A stretch of DNA of 10,432 nucleotides, from the NCBI GenBank assembly GCA_045579305.1, contig JAZNLY010000031.1, forward strand, positions 1-10,432, written 5' to 3'. This DNA comes from Fimenecus sp045579305. GTDB taxonomy: Bacteria > Bacillota > Clostridia > Oscillospirales > Acutalibacteraceae. The position numbers and the translations under genes were made by a program. The notes under the pieces were generated by a model that saw nothing but the letters and a program-made list of their open reading frames with translations, was not told where the DNA came from and did not search any database. Positions 1 to 6,114 of this stretch are shown here, piece by piece. The stretch's first letter is position 1. Each line of letters begins with the position of its first letter.

Positions 1-1
1 C

Positions 2-622
2 ACTTGTGCTTGTGGTGATACTTACACCGAGGTAATTGAAAAGACTATATATCACACATTTGAAACAGTAGTTACTGAGCCTACTTGTACCGAAAAAGGT
101 TATACAACCTACACTTGTGAATGTGGATACACTTTTGTTGACGATTATGTAAGCATAGTCGGTCATACTGCTGCAGATGCAGTAGACGAAAACTATATTG
201 CTCCTACCTGTATCGAAAAAGGTAGTAAAGAGGTTGTAAAATACTGTTCAGTTTGTGAGAAAGAAATCAGCAGAACAACGGTAATTCTTCCTGCACTTGG
301 TCACACACCTACCGAAATAGTTGAAGAAAACTATGTAGCTCCAACTTGTACTGAAAATGGTAGCAAAGATGTTGTAACTTGTTGTTCAGTATGTGACAAA
401 GAGGTTAGCAGAGAAACTGTAACTCATGAAGCAACAGGTCATGCTGACAAAGACGGTGACGGATATTGCGATGCAGATAATGCACTCCTTGACCCATCGG
501 TTGAATGCGACCACAATTGCCACAAAGGTGGAATTTCAGGATTCTTCTGGAAAATCATCAATTTATTCAACAGGTTATTTAGTTTAAATAAAACTTGTGA
601 TTGTGGCGTAGCACATTATTAA
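2..622 (+). CDS. C-terminal part of a secreted/surface Cys-rich repeat protein (5' end outside window)
   Basis: An open frame enters from the left edge and encodes the last 206 residues of a larger protein. Seen: at least two near-identical 46-residue modules (residues 61-106 and 107-152, each with VxENYxAPTC, xxGSKxVV, CSVCxKExSR and GHT/GHA), preceded by more diverged copies containing TCTEKGYTTYTCECG and, at the very edge, TCACGDTYTE. These are followed by an acidic loop DKDGDGYCD (149-157) resembling a calcium-binding EF-hand or thrombospondin-3 loop, and a tail with CDHNCH (169-174), an amphipathic aromatic stretch GFFWKIINLFNRLFSLN (180-196) and CDCGVAHY at the end. Known: similar Cys-x2-Cys repeat modules are common in extracellular proteins of gut Clostridia. 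Inferred: the modules are stabilised by disulfides or metal, and the tail acts in envelope attachment, since there is no LPXTG motif. The N-terminus and any catalytic domain are not visible. No specific function can be assigned. Confidence 0.85.
   Translation, partial: TCACGDTYTEVIEKTIYHTFETVVTEPTCTEKGYTTYTCECGYTFVDDYVSIVGHTAADAVDENYIAPTCIEKGSKEVVKYCSVCEKEISRTTVILPALGHTPTEIVEENYVAPTCTENGSKDVVTCCSVCDKEVSRETVTHEATGHADKDGDGYCDADNALLDPSVECDHNCHKGGISGFFWKIINLFNRLFSLNKTCDCGVAHY
182..457 (+). repeat. Two tandem 46-aa (138-bp) coding repeats in the surface protein
   Basis: The segments 182-319 and 320-457 encode consecutive modules that align without gaps at the protein level (VDENYIAPTC / VEENYVAPTC, GSKEVV / GSKDVV, CSVCEKEIS / CSVCDKEVS, GHT / GHA). 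The codons have diverged, so the duplication is not recent. A more diverged unit lies upstream, around positions 35-169. Confidence 0.8.
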
Positions 623-630
623 AAAACTAA

Positions 631-656
631 GGCAGTTCAAACGAACTGCCTTTTTT
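631..656. terminator. Bidirectional intrinsic terminator between convergent genes
   Basis: A perfect 8-bp stem GGCAGTTC / GAACTGCC with an AAAC loop is followed by six T on the + strand. It is preceded by AAAAAACTAA, which gives a T-rich tract on the - strand. It lies 9 nt after the surface-protein stop and just beyond the stop of the convergent gene, so it can serve both. Confidence 0.9.
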
Positions 657-680
657 GTTTTGTATTAACTTTGTTGTGAC

Positions 681-1559
681 TTACATCTGTGGAGGCATTC
701 CGCCACTCATCATCTGGGACATCATACTGTTCTTCTTTTTAGGTGGCTTGTATGCAGGAGGATTTTTCATTTTCTCCTTTGCTTTTTTGCCTGCCGGAGA
801 TGCAAGGTATTTGTTAACTGCAACGAGTGTTTCATAGAAATCGTCATCAGTAATGTATTCGTGACATCTGTCAAGAAGTTGCTGGTCGTTGTCGAGTTCA
901 CCAAGAATTGTAACAACAACTAGGTCCTGAACATCGTTTGAACCATTTTCATAAATATCGCTGAGAATTTTGAAGAGCTTCTTCATTGTAGCAACATCAT
1001 TTGAGCGGATTGTGTTCATAATATATTTGTTGCCGTGGTTTACGAAGAAATCTTCACCAAGGAATTCACTATATGTTTGGAAGTTTTCTTTGTAAGCATC
1101 CTTGAGCTCAGGATAAAGTGTTGAAATACGGCTTGCAAGTGTGTTTGCATCGTAAGAAGCACCATTTTTAGCGGCAGTTTTTGAAATTGTCTGTGGGGCT
1201 TTTTTGACAGCCTGTTTTGCCTTTTTGCCATATGATGTGCTTACTGTTTCATAAATCTCATTTGAAATGGATTTGATATCTCTTTCTTCATAATCTTCAA
1301 GGTCAAGAAGATTTGACTCAACCTTTACAAAATCTCCGTCACCGGCTTTTTCTGTAACATCAAGAAGATTATCATGGCTGAGAAGTCGGATTGTAATATC
1401 ATCTTTTGTAAAATCAAGATATGCTTCGTCATCGTTTCCAAAAACAGGCGCTGCACCTTTTTCAAGGTTTTCAGGAATGACAGTTGTAAAACCAAGCTGT
1501 TCAAATCTTTCGGAACAGTTTTTTAACACAAGTGCAAGAGCTTCTTTTCTTTCAAGCAT
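681..1559 (-). CDS. Uncharacterised soluble protein with Met-rich C-terminus (292 aa)
   Basis: I do not recognise a characterised family. The frame is long and starts at an ATG with a GAGGT ribosome binding site 7 nt upstream (1567-1571), so it looks like a real gene. There is no signal peptide or membrane segment. Residues 1-80 read as a mixed alpha/beta acidic domain (LDFTKDDITIRLLSHDN). Residues 95-135 are a charged, Lys/Ala-rich linker (GKKAKQAVKKAPQ). Residues 140-255 look all-helical, with pairs such as NTIRSNDVATMKKLFKILS and ILGELDNDQQLLDRCHEYI that could be HEAT- or TPR-like packing. The C-terminus has a basic, proline-rich patch (NPPAYKPPKKK, 266-276) and a flexible tail MMSQMMSGGMPPQM rich in Met, Gly and Pro. 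It is a single-gene unit, divergent from ddl and convergent with the surface protein. A cytoplasmic scaffold or binding protein is only a guess. Confidence 0.8.
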   Translation of the reverse strand: MLERKEALALVLKNCSERFEQLGFTTVIPENLEKGAAPVFGNDDEAYLDFTKDDITIRLLSHDNLLDVTEKAGDGDFVKVESNLLDLEDYEERDIKSISNEIYETVSTSYGKKAKQAVKKAPQTISKTAAKNGASYDANTLASRISTLYPELKDAYKENFQTYSEFLGEDFFVNHGNKYIMNTIRSNDVATMKKLFKILSDIYENGSNDVQDLVVVTILGELDNDQQLLDRCHEYITDDDFYETLVAVNKYLASPAGKKAKEKMKNPPAYKPPKKKNSMMSQMMSGGMPPQM

Positions 1560-1600
1560 TTTTTATACCTCAAATCACGTTAAAATTATATATCCAATAT

Positions 1601-1629
1601 AATATACCACATTTATTTTCATTTGTCAT
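1601..1629 (-). promoter_or_regulatory. Predicted promoter of the 292-aa hypothetical gene
   Basis: On the - strand, ATGACA (-35, 1629-1624), a 17-nt spacer and TATATT (-10, 1606-1601) match the sigma-A consensus at five of six positions each. The -10 lies about 42 nt upstream of the ATG, giving a short leader with the GAGGT site. This is prediction only; the whole intergenic region is AT-rich. Confidence 0.5.
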
Positions 1630-1651
1630 TAAAAATTTATGAATATTATGA

Positions 1652-1685
1652 TTGAAACAAAAAATATAATATGTTAAAATATAAT
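1652..1685 (+). promoter_or_regulatory. Possible promoter region for ddl-ywiB-argS
   Basis: TTGAAA (1652-1657) and two TATAAT hexamers (1665-1670 and 1680-1685) lie upstream of ddl, but the spacings are 7 and 22 nt, neither of which is canonical. A promoter must lie in this region because the upstream gene is divergent. Which hexamers are used cannot be settled from the sequence. Confidence 0.3.
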
Positions 1686-1732
1686 GAAAACTAGTAAAAT
1701 GTATTATTATGTCTATTTGTAAGGTGATAAAT

Positions 1733-2812
1733 ATGAAAAATGCACTTATAATTTTTGGCGGTGTATCTTCTGAACACGATGTATCATGTGTTTCGGCTAC
1801 ATCGGTTATCAGAAATATTCCGAAGGATAAATACAATGTAATTATGATGGGAATTACAAAACAAGGTGAAATGTTTGTTTTTGACGGAGATTTCAATAAT
1901 CTTAAAAAAGACGGATGGCTTAATGATAAGTCAAAGCTTAAGAAGGCTGTTATTTCAAGTGACCGGGCAGACAGAGGTATAATCGTATTCAATGAAAGCG
2001 GATATGAAAAAATCAGAATCGATGTTTGTTTCCCTGTTATGCACGGAAAAAATGGTGAAGATGGCACAATGCAGGGTCTTCTCACAGTTGCAGGTATTCC
2101 TTATGTGGGATGCAACACAATGGCATCTGCAGTTTGTATGGATAAGGCGATGACAAATGCTATCTGCGATGTAAACGGAATAGCACAAGCAAAGTGGAAA
2201 TACATAACAAAATATGATTTTGAGCGTTATGGCAGAGAATTTGCACGTGAATGTGAAGAATATTTGGGTCTTCCAGTATTCATCAAGCCTGCAAATGCGG
2301 GTTCATCCGTTGGTGTTGTAAAGGCAAAGACACTTGAAGAAATTCAGCGTGGACTTGATTATGCTTTACAGTTTGATTCCCGTGTAGTTGTTGAAGAAGC
2401 AATTCTTGGCGCAGAAGTTGAGTGTGCCGTTATGGGTAATGATGAGCCATTTGCAGGTGCAGTTGGTGAAATTGAGCCAAGTAATGAGTTCTATGATTTT
2501 GAGGCAAAATATGAGTCTGACAGTGGACTTCATATCCCGGCAAGAATCAGTGAAGAAAAAATCAAGGAAGTTCAGGAACAGGCAATAAGAGCGTATAAGG
2601 CGTGGGGATGTTCAGGCCTTGCAAGAGTTGACTTTTTCGTGAGATATTCTGACGGAGCAGTACTTCTCAATGAGCCAAACACACTTCCCGGATTTACAAA
2701 TATCAGTATGTATCCAATGCTTATGGATAAAGCAGGCGTTTCTTATGGAGATTTGATTGATAAGCTCTGTACACTTGCTATTGAAAAATGGGAAAAGGAA
2801 TTTGCACAGTGA
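1733..2812 (+). CDS. ddl: D-alanine--D-alanine ligase
   Basis: Cytoplasmic ATP-grasp enzyme that joins two D-alanines for the end of the peptidoglycan stem peptide. The start is taken as the ATG preceded by AAGGTG (1721-1726, 6 nt away), which gives MKNALIIFGGVSSEHDVSC, 359 aa. The in-frame ATG 24 nt earlier lies upstream of that site and is disfavoured. Seen: the N-terminal SSEHDVS motif (12-18) with the D-Ala-binding Glu14; HGKNGEDGTMQGLL (104-117); the ATP-grasp segment FIKPANAGSSVGV (183-195); ARVDFF (297-302); and NEPNTLPGFT (313-322) with the Mg-binding Glu314/Asn316. The omega-loop reads FYDFEAKY, ending in Tyr260, the residue typical of D-Ala-D-Ala ligases; VanA-type D-lactate ligases lack it. 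Ordinary dipeptide specificity, and no intrinsic vancomycin-type D-Lac pathway, is therefore inferred. It is the first gene of an operon with ywiB and argS. Confidence 0.96.
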   Translation: MKNALIIFGGVSSEHDVSCVSATSVIRNIPKDKYNVIMMGITKQGEMFVFDGDFNNLKKDGWLNDKSKLKKAVISSDRADRGIIVFNESGYEKIRIDVCFPVMHGKNGEDGTMQGLLTVAGIPYVGCNTMASAVCMDKAMTNAICDVNGIAQAKWKYITKYDFERYGREFARECEEYLGLPVFIKPANAGSSVGVVKAKTLEEIQRGLDYALQFDSRVVVEEAILGAEVECAVMGNDEPFAGAVGEIEPSNEFYDFEAKYESDSGLHIPARISEEKIKEVQEQAIRAYKAWGCSGLARVDFFVRYSDGAVLLNEPNTLPGFTNISMYPMLMDKAGVSYGDLIDKLCTLAIEKWEKEFAQ

Positions 2813-3228
2813 AAAAAGATGCAGTTATAAGAATTGTCAGCAAACAAAGAACAGAAAATGGTGACAATACAAGTGAAATGTCAGTTGTGGGTACTGTGAC
2901 CTATGATGACGACAAAAATATAATTGAATATATTGAAAACAATGAAGAAACAGGACCTGAAGAAACAGCTATTACAGTTTTTCACAACGATACTGTAAGC
3001 ATTGTCCGTAATGGTCAGTTCAGTTCGGAAATGATGGTTGAGAAGAATAGTCGACACCTGACTTTTTACAGAACACCTTATGGTGAGCTGACAATGGGAA
3101 TTTACGGAAATCAGGTTGAATGGTCTAAAGACGAAAAAGGTGCAGTTCTAAAAATGAGATACTCACTTGATTTTAACAACGGACTCGTATCAGAAAACAC
3201 AATGATTATATATATTGAGGAAAAATAA
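2809..3228 (+). CDS. ywiB: DUF1934 / YwiB-family beta-barrel protein
   Basis: A small 139-aa protein assigned to the DUF1934 (B. subtilis YwiB) family from its length, its beta-strand-rich pattern and its position directly before argS, an association also found in B. subtilis. The preferred start is GTG, which overlaps the ddl stop as GTGA and has AAAAGGAA (2793-2800) 8 nt upstream; the earlier ATG at 2788 would lie upstream of that site. Seen: alternating strands such as VVGTVTYDD, TVSIVRNGQFSSEMMVE, HLTFYRTPYGELTMGIYG and LKMRYSLDFNNGLVSENTMIIYIEE. The paired Thr-Pro-Tyr-Gly turn and the C-terminal YSLDF...N fit the lipocalin-like (calycin) barrel reported for the family. There is no signal peptide and no catalytic motif. 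The molecular role is unknown. The overlap suggests translational coupling to ddl. Confidence 0.85.
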   Translation: MKKDAVIRIVSKQRTENGDNTSEMSVVGTVTYDDDKNIIEYIENNEETGPEETAITVFHNDTVSIVRNGQFSSEMMVEKNSRHLTFYRTPYGELTMGIYGNQVEWSKDEKGAVLKMRYSLDFNNGLVSENTMIIYIEEK

Positions 3229-3239
3229 GGAGAAAAGGT

Positions 3240-4985
3240 ATGTCAAAATTAGTTAAACAGGCAACAGACCAATTACATACACTTATTGTTGATGCTCTGG
3301 GTAAGGCAGTAGCAGAAGGTGAAATCCCTGCGGAGCCAATTCCTGCGTTCAATATTGAAGTTCCTGCAAATCGTGATAATGGCGACTATTCATCAAACAT
3401 CGCATTTGTTTGTGCAAAGGTTTTCCGTCGTGCACCTAAGATGATTGCAGATATAGTTGCAAAGAACATTGAACTTGATGGTTCATATTTTGATTCATGC
3501 ACAGTTGCAGGTGCAGGTTTTGTAAACTTCACTCTTTCAAAGGATTTCTATGCAGATATTCTTCTTGATGTCAAGGCGCTTGGCAAAGATTATGGTAGAA
3601 GTGACTACGGTCAGGGTAAGAAAATCAATGTTGAATTCGTTTCAGCAAACCCAACAGGGCCAATGCATATGGGTAATGCCCGTGGTGGTGCATTAGGTGA
3701 TTGTCTTGCAGCAGTTCTTGATATGGCAGGATACGAAGTAGAAAGAGAATTCTATATCAATGACGCAGGTAATCAGATTGAAAAATTTGGTCTTTCACTT
3801 GATATTCGTTATCAGCAGATTTTTAAAGGTGAAGATGCAGTAGAATTACCTGAAGATAGTTATCATGGTGAAGATATTAAAGAAAGAGCACAGCAGTTTG
3901 CCGATGTTTATGGCGACAAATATATGAACAAGAGCGAGAGTGACCGAAGAAAAGCACTTGTTGAGTTTGCACTTCCTAAAAATATCGACAATATGAAAGC
4001 CAATATGGCAAAATATCGTATCGAATACAAGACTTGGTTTAAAGAAAGTATTCTTCACGACAGTGGTGCTGTAAAAGAGGTTATTGAATACCTTACAAAC
4101 AAAGGATTGACTTATGAAAAAGACGGTGCTGTCTGGTATAATAATATCAAAGTCCAGACAGAAATGCTTACTCGTCAGGGTAAAACGCAGGAAGAAATCG
4201 ATAAGCTTGAACTTAAGGACGATGTTCTTATCCGTCAGAATGGTAACCCGACTTATTTTGCTGCTGATATTGCTTATCACAAGGATAAACTCGTTACTCG
4301 TGGATTTGATAAGGCTATTAACATTTGGGGTGCTGACCACCACGGTCACGTTGCTCGTATGAAGGGCGTTCTTGAGGCACTTGACCTTGATAGCGACAGA
4401 CTTGATGTTATTTTAATGCAACTTGTTCGTCTTACTCGTGATGGTGAAGTTGTAAGAATGAGCAAACGTACAGGTAAAGCAATCACACTTGTTGACTTGC
4501 TTGAAGATATTCCTGTTGATGCAGTCCGTTTCCTCTTTAATATGAGAGAACCTGGCTCACAGATGGATTTTGACCTTGATTTAGCAGTTGAGCAGTCAAG
4601 CCAGAACCCGGTTTATTACTGTCAGTATGCAAATGCCCGTATTCATAGCATTCTTCGTAAAATTGAGGCAGACGGTGTAACAGTTCGTGACTGCACAAAG
4701 GACGAGCTTAAACTTCTTACAGCTCCTGAAGAAATAGAGCTTATCCGTCATCTTGCATCGCTTACAGACGAAATTGTAAACTCGGCAAAGAACTATGACC
4801 CGGCAAAGATTACACGTTATTGTATTGACCTTGCAACTCTTTTCCATAAGTTCTACAACGCTTGTCGTGTTGCAGTCGAGGACGAAGCACTTATGCAGGC
4901 TCGTATTTACCTTTGCACCTGTGTTATGAATGTTATTACAAACATTCTTACAACATTCAGTATTTCAACACCTGAAAGTATGTAA
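3240..4985 (+). CDS. argS: Arginyl-tRNA synthetase
   Basis: Class Ia aminoacyl-tRNA synthetase that charges tRNA-Arg with arginine using ATP; cytoplasmic. Seen: 581 aa, full family length. An N-terminal ArgRS-specific tRNA-recognition domain covers about residues 1-110 (VPANRDNGDYSSNIAF). The catalytic Rossmann core has the HIGH-equivalent motif NPTGPMHMGNARGG (137-150), FYINDAGNQ (171-179), the ADIAYHKDK and WGADHHGHVARM region (342-374), and the KMSKS-equivalent VRMSKRTG (405-412). A C-terminal helical DALR anticodon-binding domain runs from about 455 to the end (YCQYANARIHSILRK). The ATG follows AAGGAG with 7 nt spacing, and that site overlaps the ywiB stop. The last residues STPESM match the usual C-terminus of the family. 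The one oddity is Asn146 where HIGH has its second His. There is no T-box leader within the operon. Confidence 0.97.
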   Translation: MSKLVKQATDQLHTLIVDALGKAVAEGEIPAEPIPAFNIEVPANRDNGDYSSNIAFVCAKVFRRAPKMIADIVAKNIELDGSYFDSCTVAGAGFVNFTLSKDFYADILLDVKALGKDYGRSDYGQGKKINVEFVSANPTGPMHMGNARGGALGDCLAAVLDMAGYEVEREFYINDAGNQIEKFGLSLDIRYQQIFKGEDAVELPEDSYHGEDIKERAQQFADVYGDKYMNKSESDRRKALVEFALPKNIDNMKANMAKYRIEYKTWFKESILHDSGAVKEVIEYLTNKGLTYEKDGAVWYNNIKVQTEMLTRQGKTQEEIDKLELKDDVLIRQNGNPTYFAADIAYHKDKLVTRGFDKAINIWGADHHGHVARMKGVLEALDLDSDRLDVILMQLVRLTRDGEVVRMSKRTGKAITLVDLLEDIPVDAVRFLFNMREPGSQMDFDLDLAVEQSSQNPVYYCQYANARIHSILRKIEADGVTVRDCTKDELKLLTAPEEIELIRHLASLTDEIVNSAKNYDPAKITRYCIDLATLFHKFYNACRVAVEDEALMQARIYLCTCVMNVITNILTTFSISTPESM

Positions 4986-5007
4986 TAAAGTTAACCCTAA
5001 GATAAAA

Positions 5008-5048
5008 ACCGGAATTCCTTAAAAATGGAATTCCGGTCGTTTGTTTTT
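5008..5048. terminator. Strong bidirectional terminator, argS / cysteine synthase
   Basis: A perfect 11-bp stem ACCGGAATTCC / GGAATTCCGGT with an 8-nt loop is followed by CGTTTGTTTTT on the + strand and TTTTATC on the - strand. It lies between the convergent stop codons of argS and cysK. Confidence 0.92.
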
Positions 5049-5055
5049 ATATTAA

Positions 5056-5982
5056 TTATTCAAAAAGCGGTGTGCTGAAATATCTTTCAGCTGTATCAGG
5101 AAGGACGGTAACAACAGTTTTGCCCTTACCAAGCTTCTTTGCAAGTTTAAGTGCAGCGGCAACATTTGTACCGCTTGAAATACCGCACATAATACCTTCA
5201 AGTCTTGCTAAATCCTTTGCTGTCTGTAATGCTTCTTCGTCAGTAACAATGTAGATGTCACTGTAAATGTTCTGGTTAAGGTTTTCAGGGATAAGTCCGT
5301 CACCAATACCCATCTGGATATGAGTGCCGATTGTGCCACCTGCGAGAATTGCAGCATTTTCAGGCTCAACAGCCCAGATTTCAATGTCAGGATACTGTCT
5401 TTTAAGCACTTCACCGATACCACTGATTGTACCGCCTGTGCCGATACCTGAACAGAAACCATGAATATCCTCTGCCACCTGCTCCAATATTTCAAGACCT
5501 GTATGGTGACGATGCACTTCAGGATTTTTAGGATTCACGAACTGTTGTGGAATATACACATTCGGATTTTCCTTCTGCATATTCACAGCAGTCTGTAAAC
5601 AGTCGTCGATACATTTGCCGATGTCACCATCATCGTGTACAAGCACAACCTCTGCTCCGTAGTGATTGACAAGTTTTCTTCTTTCTTCACTGACGGAGTC
5701 AGGCATAATAATCACAGTTTTGTAGCCTTTAACTGCACCAATAAGTGCAAGACCGATACCCTGATTACCACTTGTAGGCTCAACGATAATTGTGTCTTTA
5801 TTGATAATGCCTTTCTTTTCGGCATCCATAATCATATTATAAGCAGTTCTTGTTTTGATTGAACCACCAACATTAAGTCCTTCGTATTTTACAAGCACCT
5901 GTGCACTGTCCTCGTCAACCAGTTTGTTAAGACGGACCATAGGAGTGTGACCGATTGCTTCAAGTATATTGTTATAAACCAT
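5056..5982 (-). CDS. cysK: Cysteine synthase (O-acetylserine sulfhydrylase family)
   Basis: PLP-dependent fold-type II enzyme expected to make L-cysteine from O-acetyl-L-serine and sulfide in the cytoplasm. The ATG (MVYNNILEAIGHTPMVRLNKL) has GAGGTG (5994-5989) 6 nt upstream, giving 308 aa, the normal length. An in-frame GTG three codons earlier sits on that site and is rejected. Seen: GGSIKTRTA (39-47) with the PLP Lys43; the substrate-binding loop TSGNQG (70-75); the phosphate-binding GTGGT (181-185); SSGTN (269-273); and PDTAERY (295-301). Two positions differ from textbook CysK: Asp after K-x is replaced by Thr (SIKTR rather than SVKDR), and the loop has Gln where TSGNTG is usual. A close paralogue using another activated serine or thiol, or a beta-cyanoalanine-type side activity, cannot be excluded. 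The gene is monocistronic and divergent from galT, with no serine acetyltransferase adjacent. Confidence 0.88.
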   Translation of the reverse strand: MVYNNILEAIGHTPMVRLNKLVDEDSAQVLVKYEGLNVGGSIKTRTAYNMIMDAEKKGIINKDTIIVEPTSGNQGIGLALIGAVKGYKTVIIMPDSVSEERRKLVNHYGAEVVLVHDDGDIGKCIDDCLQTAVNMQKENPNVYIPQQFVNPKNPEVHRHHTGLEILEQVAEDIHGFCSGIGTGGTISGIGEVLKRQYPDIEIWAVEPENAAILAGGTIGTHIQMGIGDGLIPENLNQNIYSDIYIVTDEEALQTAKDLARLEGIMCGISSGTNVAAALKLAKKLGKGKTVVTVLPDTAERYFSTPLFE

Positions 5983-6010
5983 TTTCAACACCTCATTTTA
6001 CAACTTGACT

Positions 6011-6039
6011 ATAATATCACAAATGAAAAAAATATTCAA
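6011..6039 (-). promoter_or_regulatory. Predicted promoter of cysteine synthase gene
   Basis: On the - strand, TTGAAT (-35, 6039-6034), a 17-nt spacer and TATTAT (-10, 6016-6011) give a start site near 6004 and a leader of about 22 nt. That is too short for a T-box or riboswitch, so any regulation probably acts on initiation. Confidence 0.65.
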
Positions 6040-6076
6040 TATCTTTACAAAAACATCTTGAAAAGATATCGTTTTT
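6039..6076. promoter_or_regulatory. Dyad symmetries between divergent cysK and galT promoters
   Basis: Two overlapping symmetric elements are visible. ATATCTTT (6039-6046) and AAAGATAT (6062-6069) are perfect inverted repeats separated by 15 nt. AAAAACATCTT (6049-6059) can pair with AAGAT-ATC-GTTTTT (6063-6076), leaving ATC as a bulge. Both touch the galT -35, and the first begins at the cysK -35, so the position suits an operator. The DNA here is AT-rich, so chance symmetry is possible. Confidence 0.35.
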
Positions 6077-6085
6077 CCTTATAAT
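6058..6085 (+). promoter_or_regulatory. Predicted promoter of galT
   Basis: TTGAAA (-35), a 16-nt spacer and a perfect TATAAT (-10) lie about 30 nt before the galT start. The leader carries GGGGTG (6104-6109) 5 nt before the ATG. Confidence 0.75.
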
Positions 6086-6114
6086 AGTATTAGATTACAT
6101 AAAGGGGTGTTCCT

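Noticed and set aside
1..622. CRISPR or non-coding tandem repeat at the left edge
   Set aside because: The 138-nt repeats are in frame, diverged at the codon level and conserved at the protein level, as expected of coding modules.
1709..1732. Earlier ATG giving an eight-residue N-terminal extension of Ddl
   Set aside because: The AAGGTG ribosome binding site lies downstream of it and 6 nt before the second ATG, where family proteins begin.
1570..2085. 171-aa open frame on the - strand opposite the ddl start
   Set aside because: It lies antisense to a confidently assigned gene, and its sequence is Ser/Pro/Ile-rich shadow composition with no plausible ribosome binding site.
1733..2812. VanA-type D-Ala--D-Lac ligase (glycopeptide resistance)
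   Set aside because: The omega-loop ends in the AKY Tyr typical of D-Ala-D-Ala ligases, and no vanH, vanX or two-component genes are nearby.
3846..4349. 167-aa open frame on the - strand within argS
   Set aside because: Antisense shadow of the conserved catalytic domain of ArgRS; no family features.
5983..6010. T-box or riboswitch leader before cysteine synthase
   Set aside because: The predicted leader is only about 22 nt, too short for any such structure.
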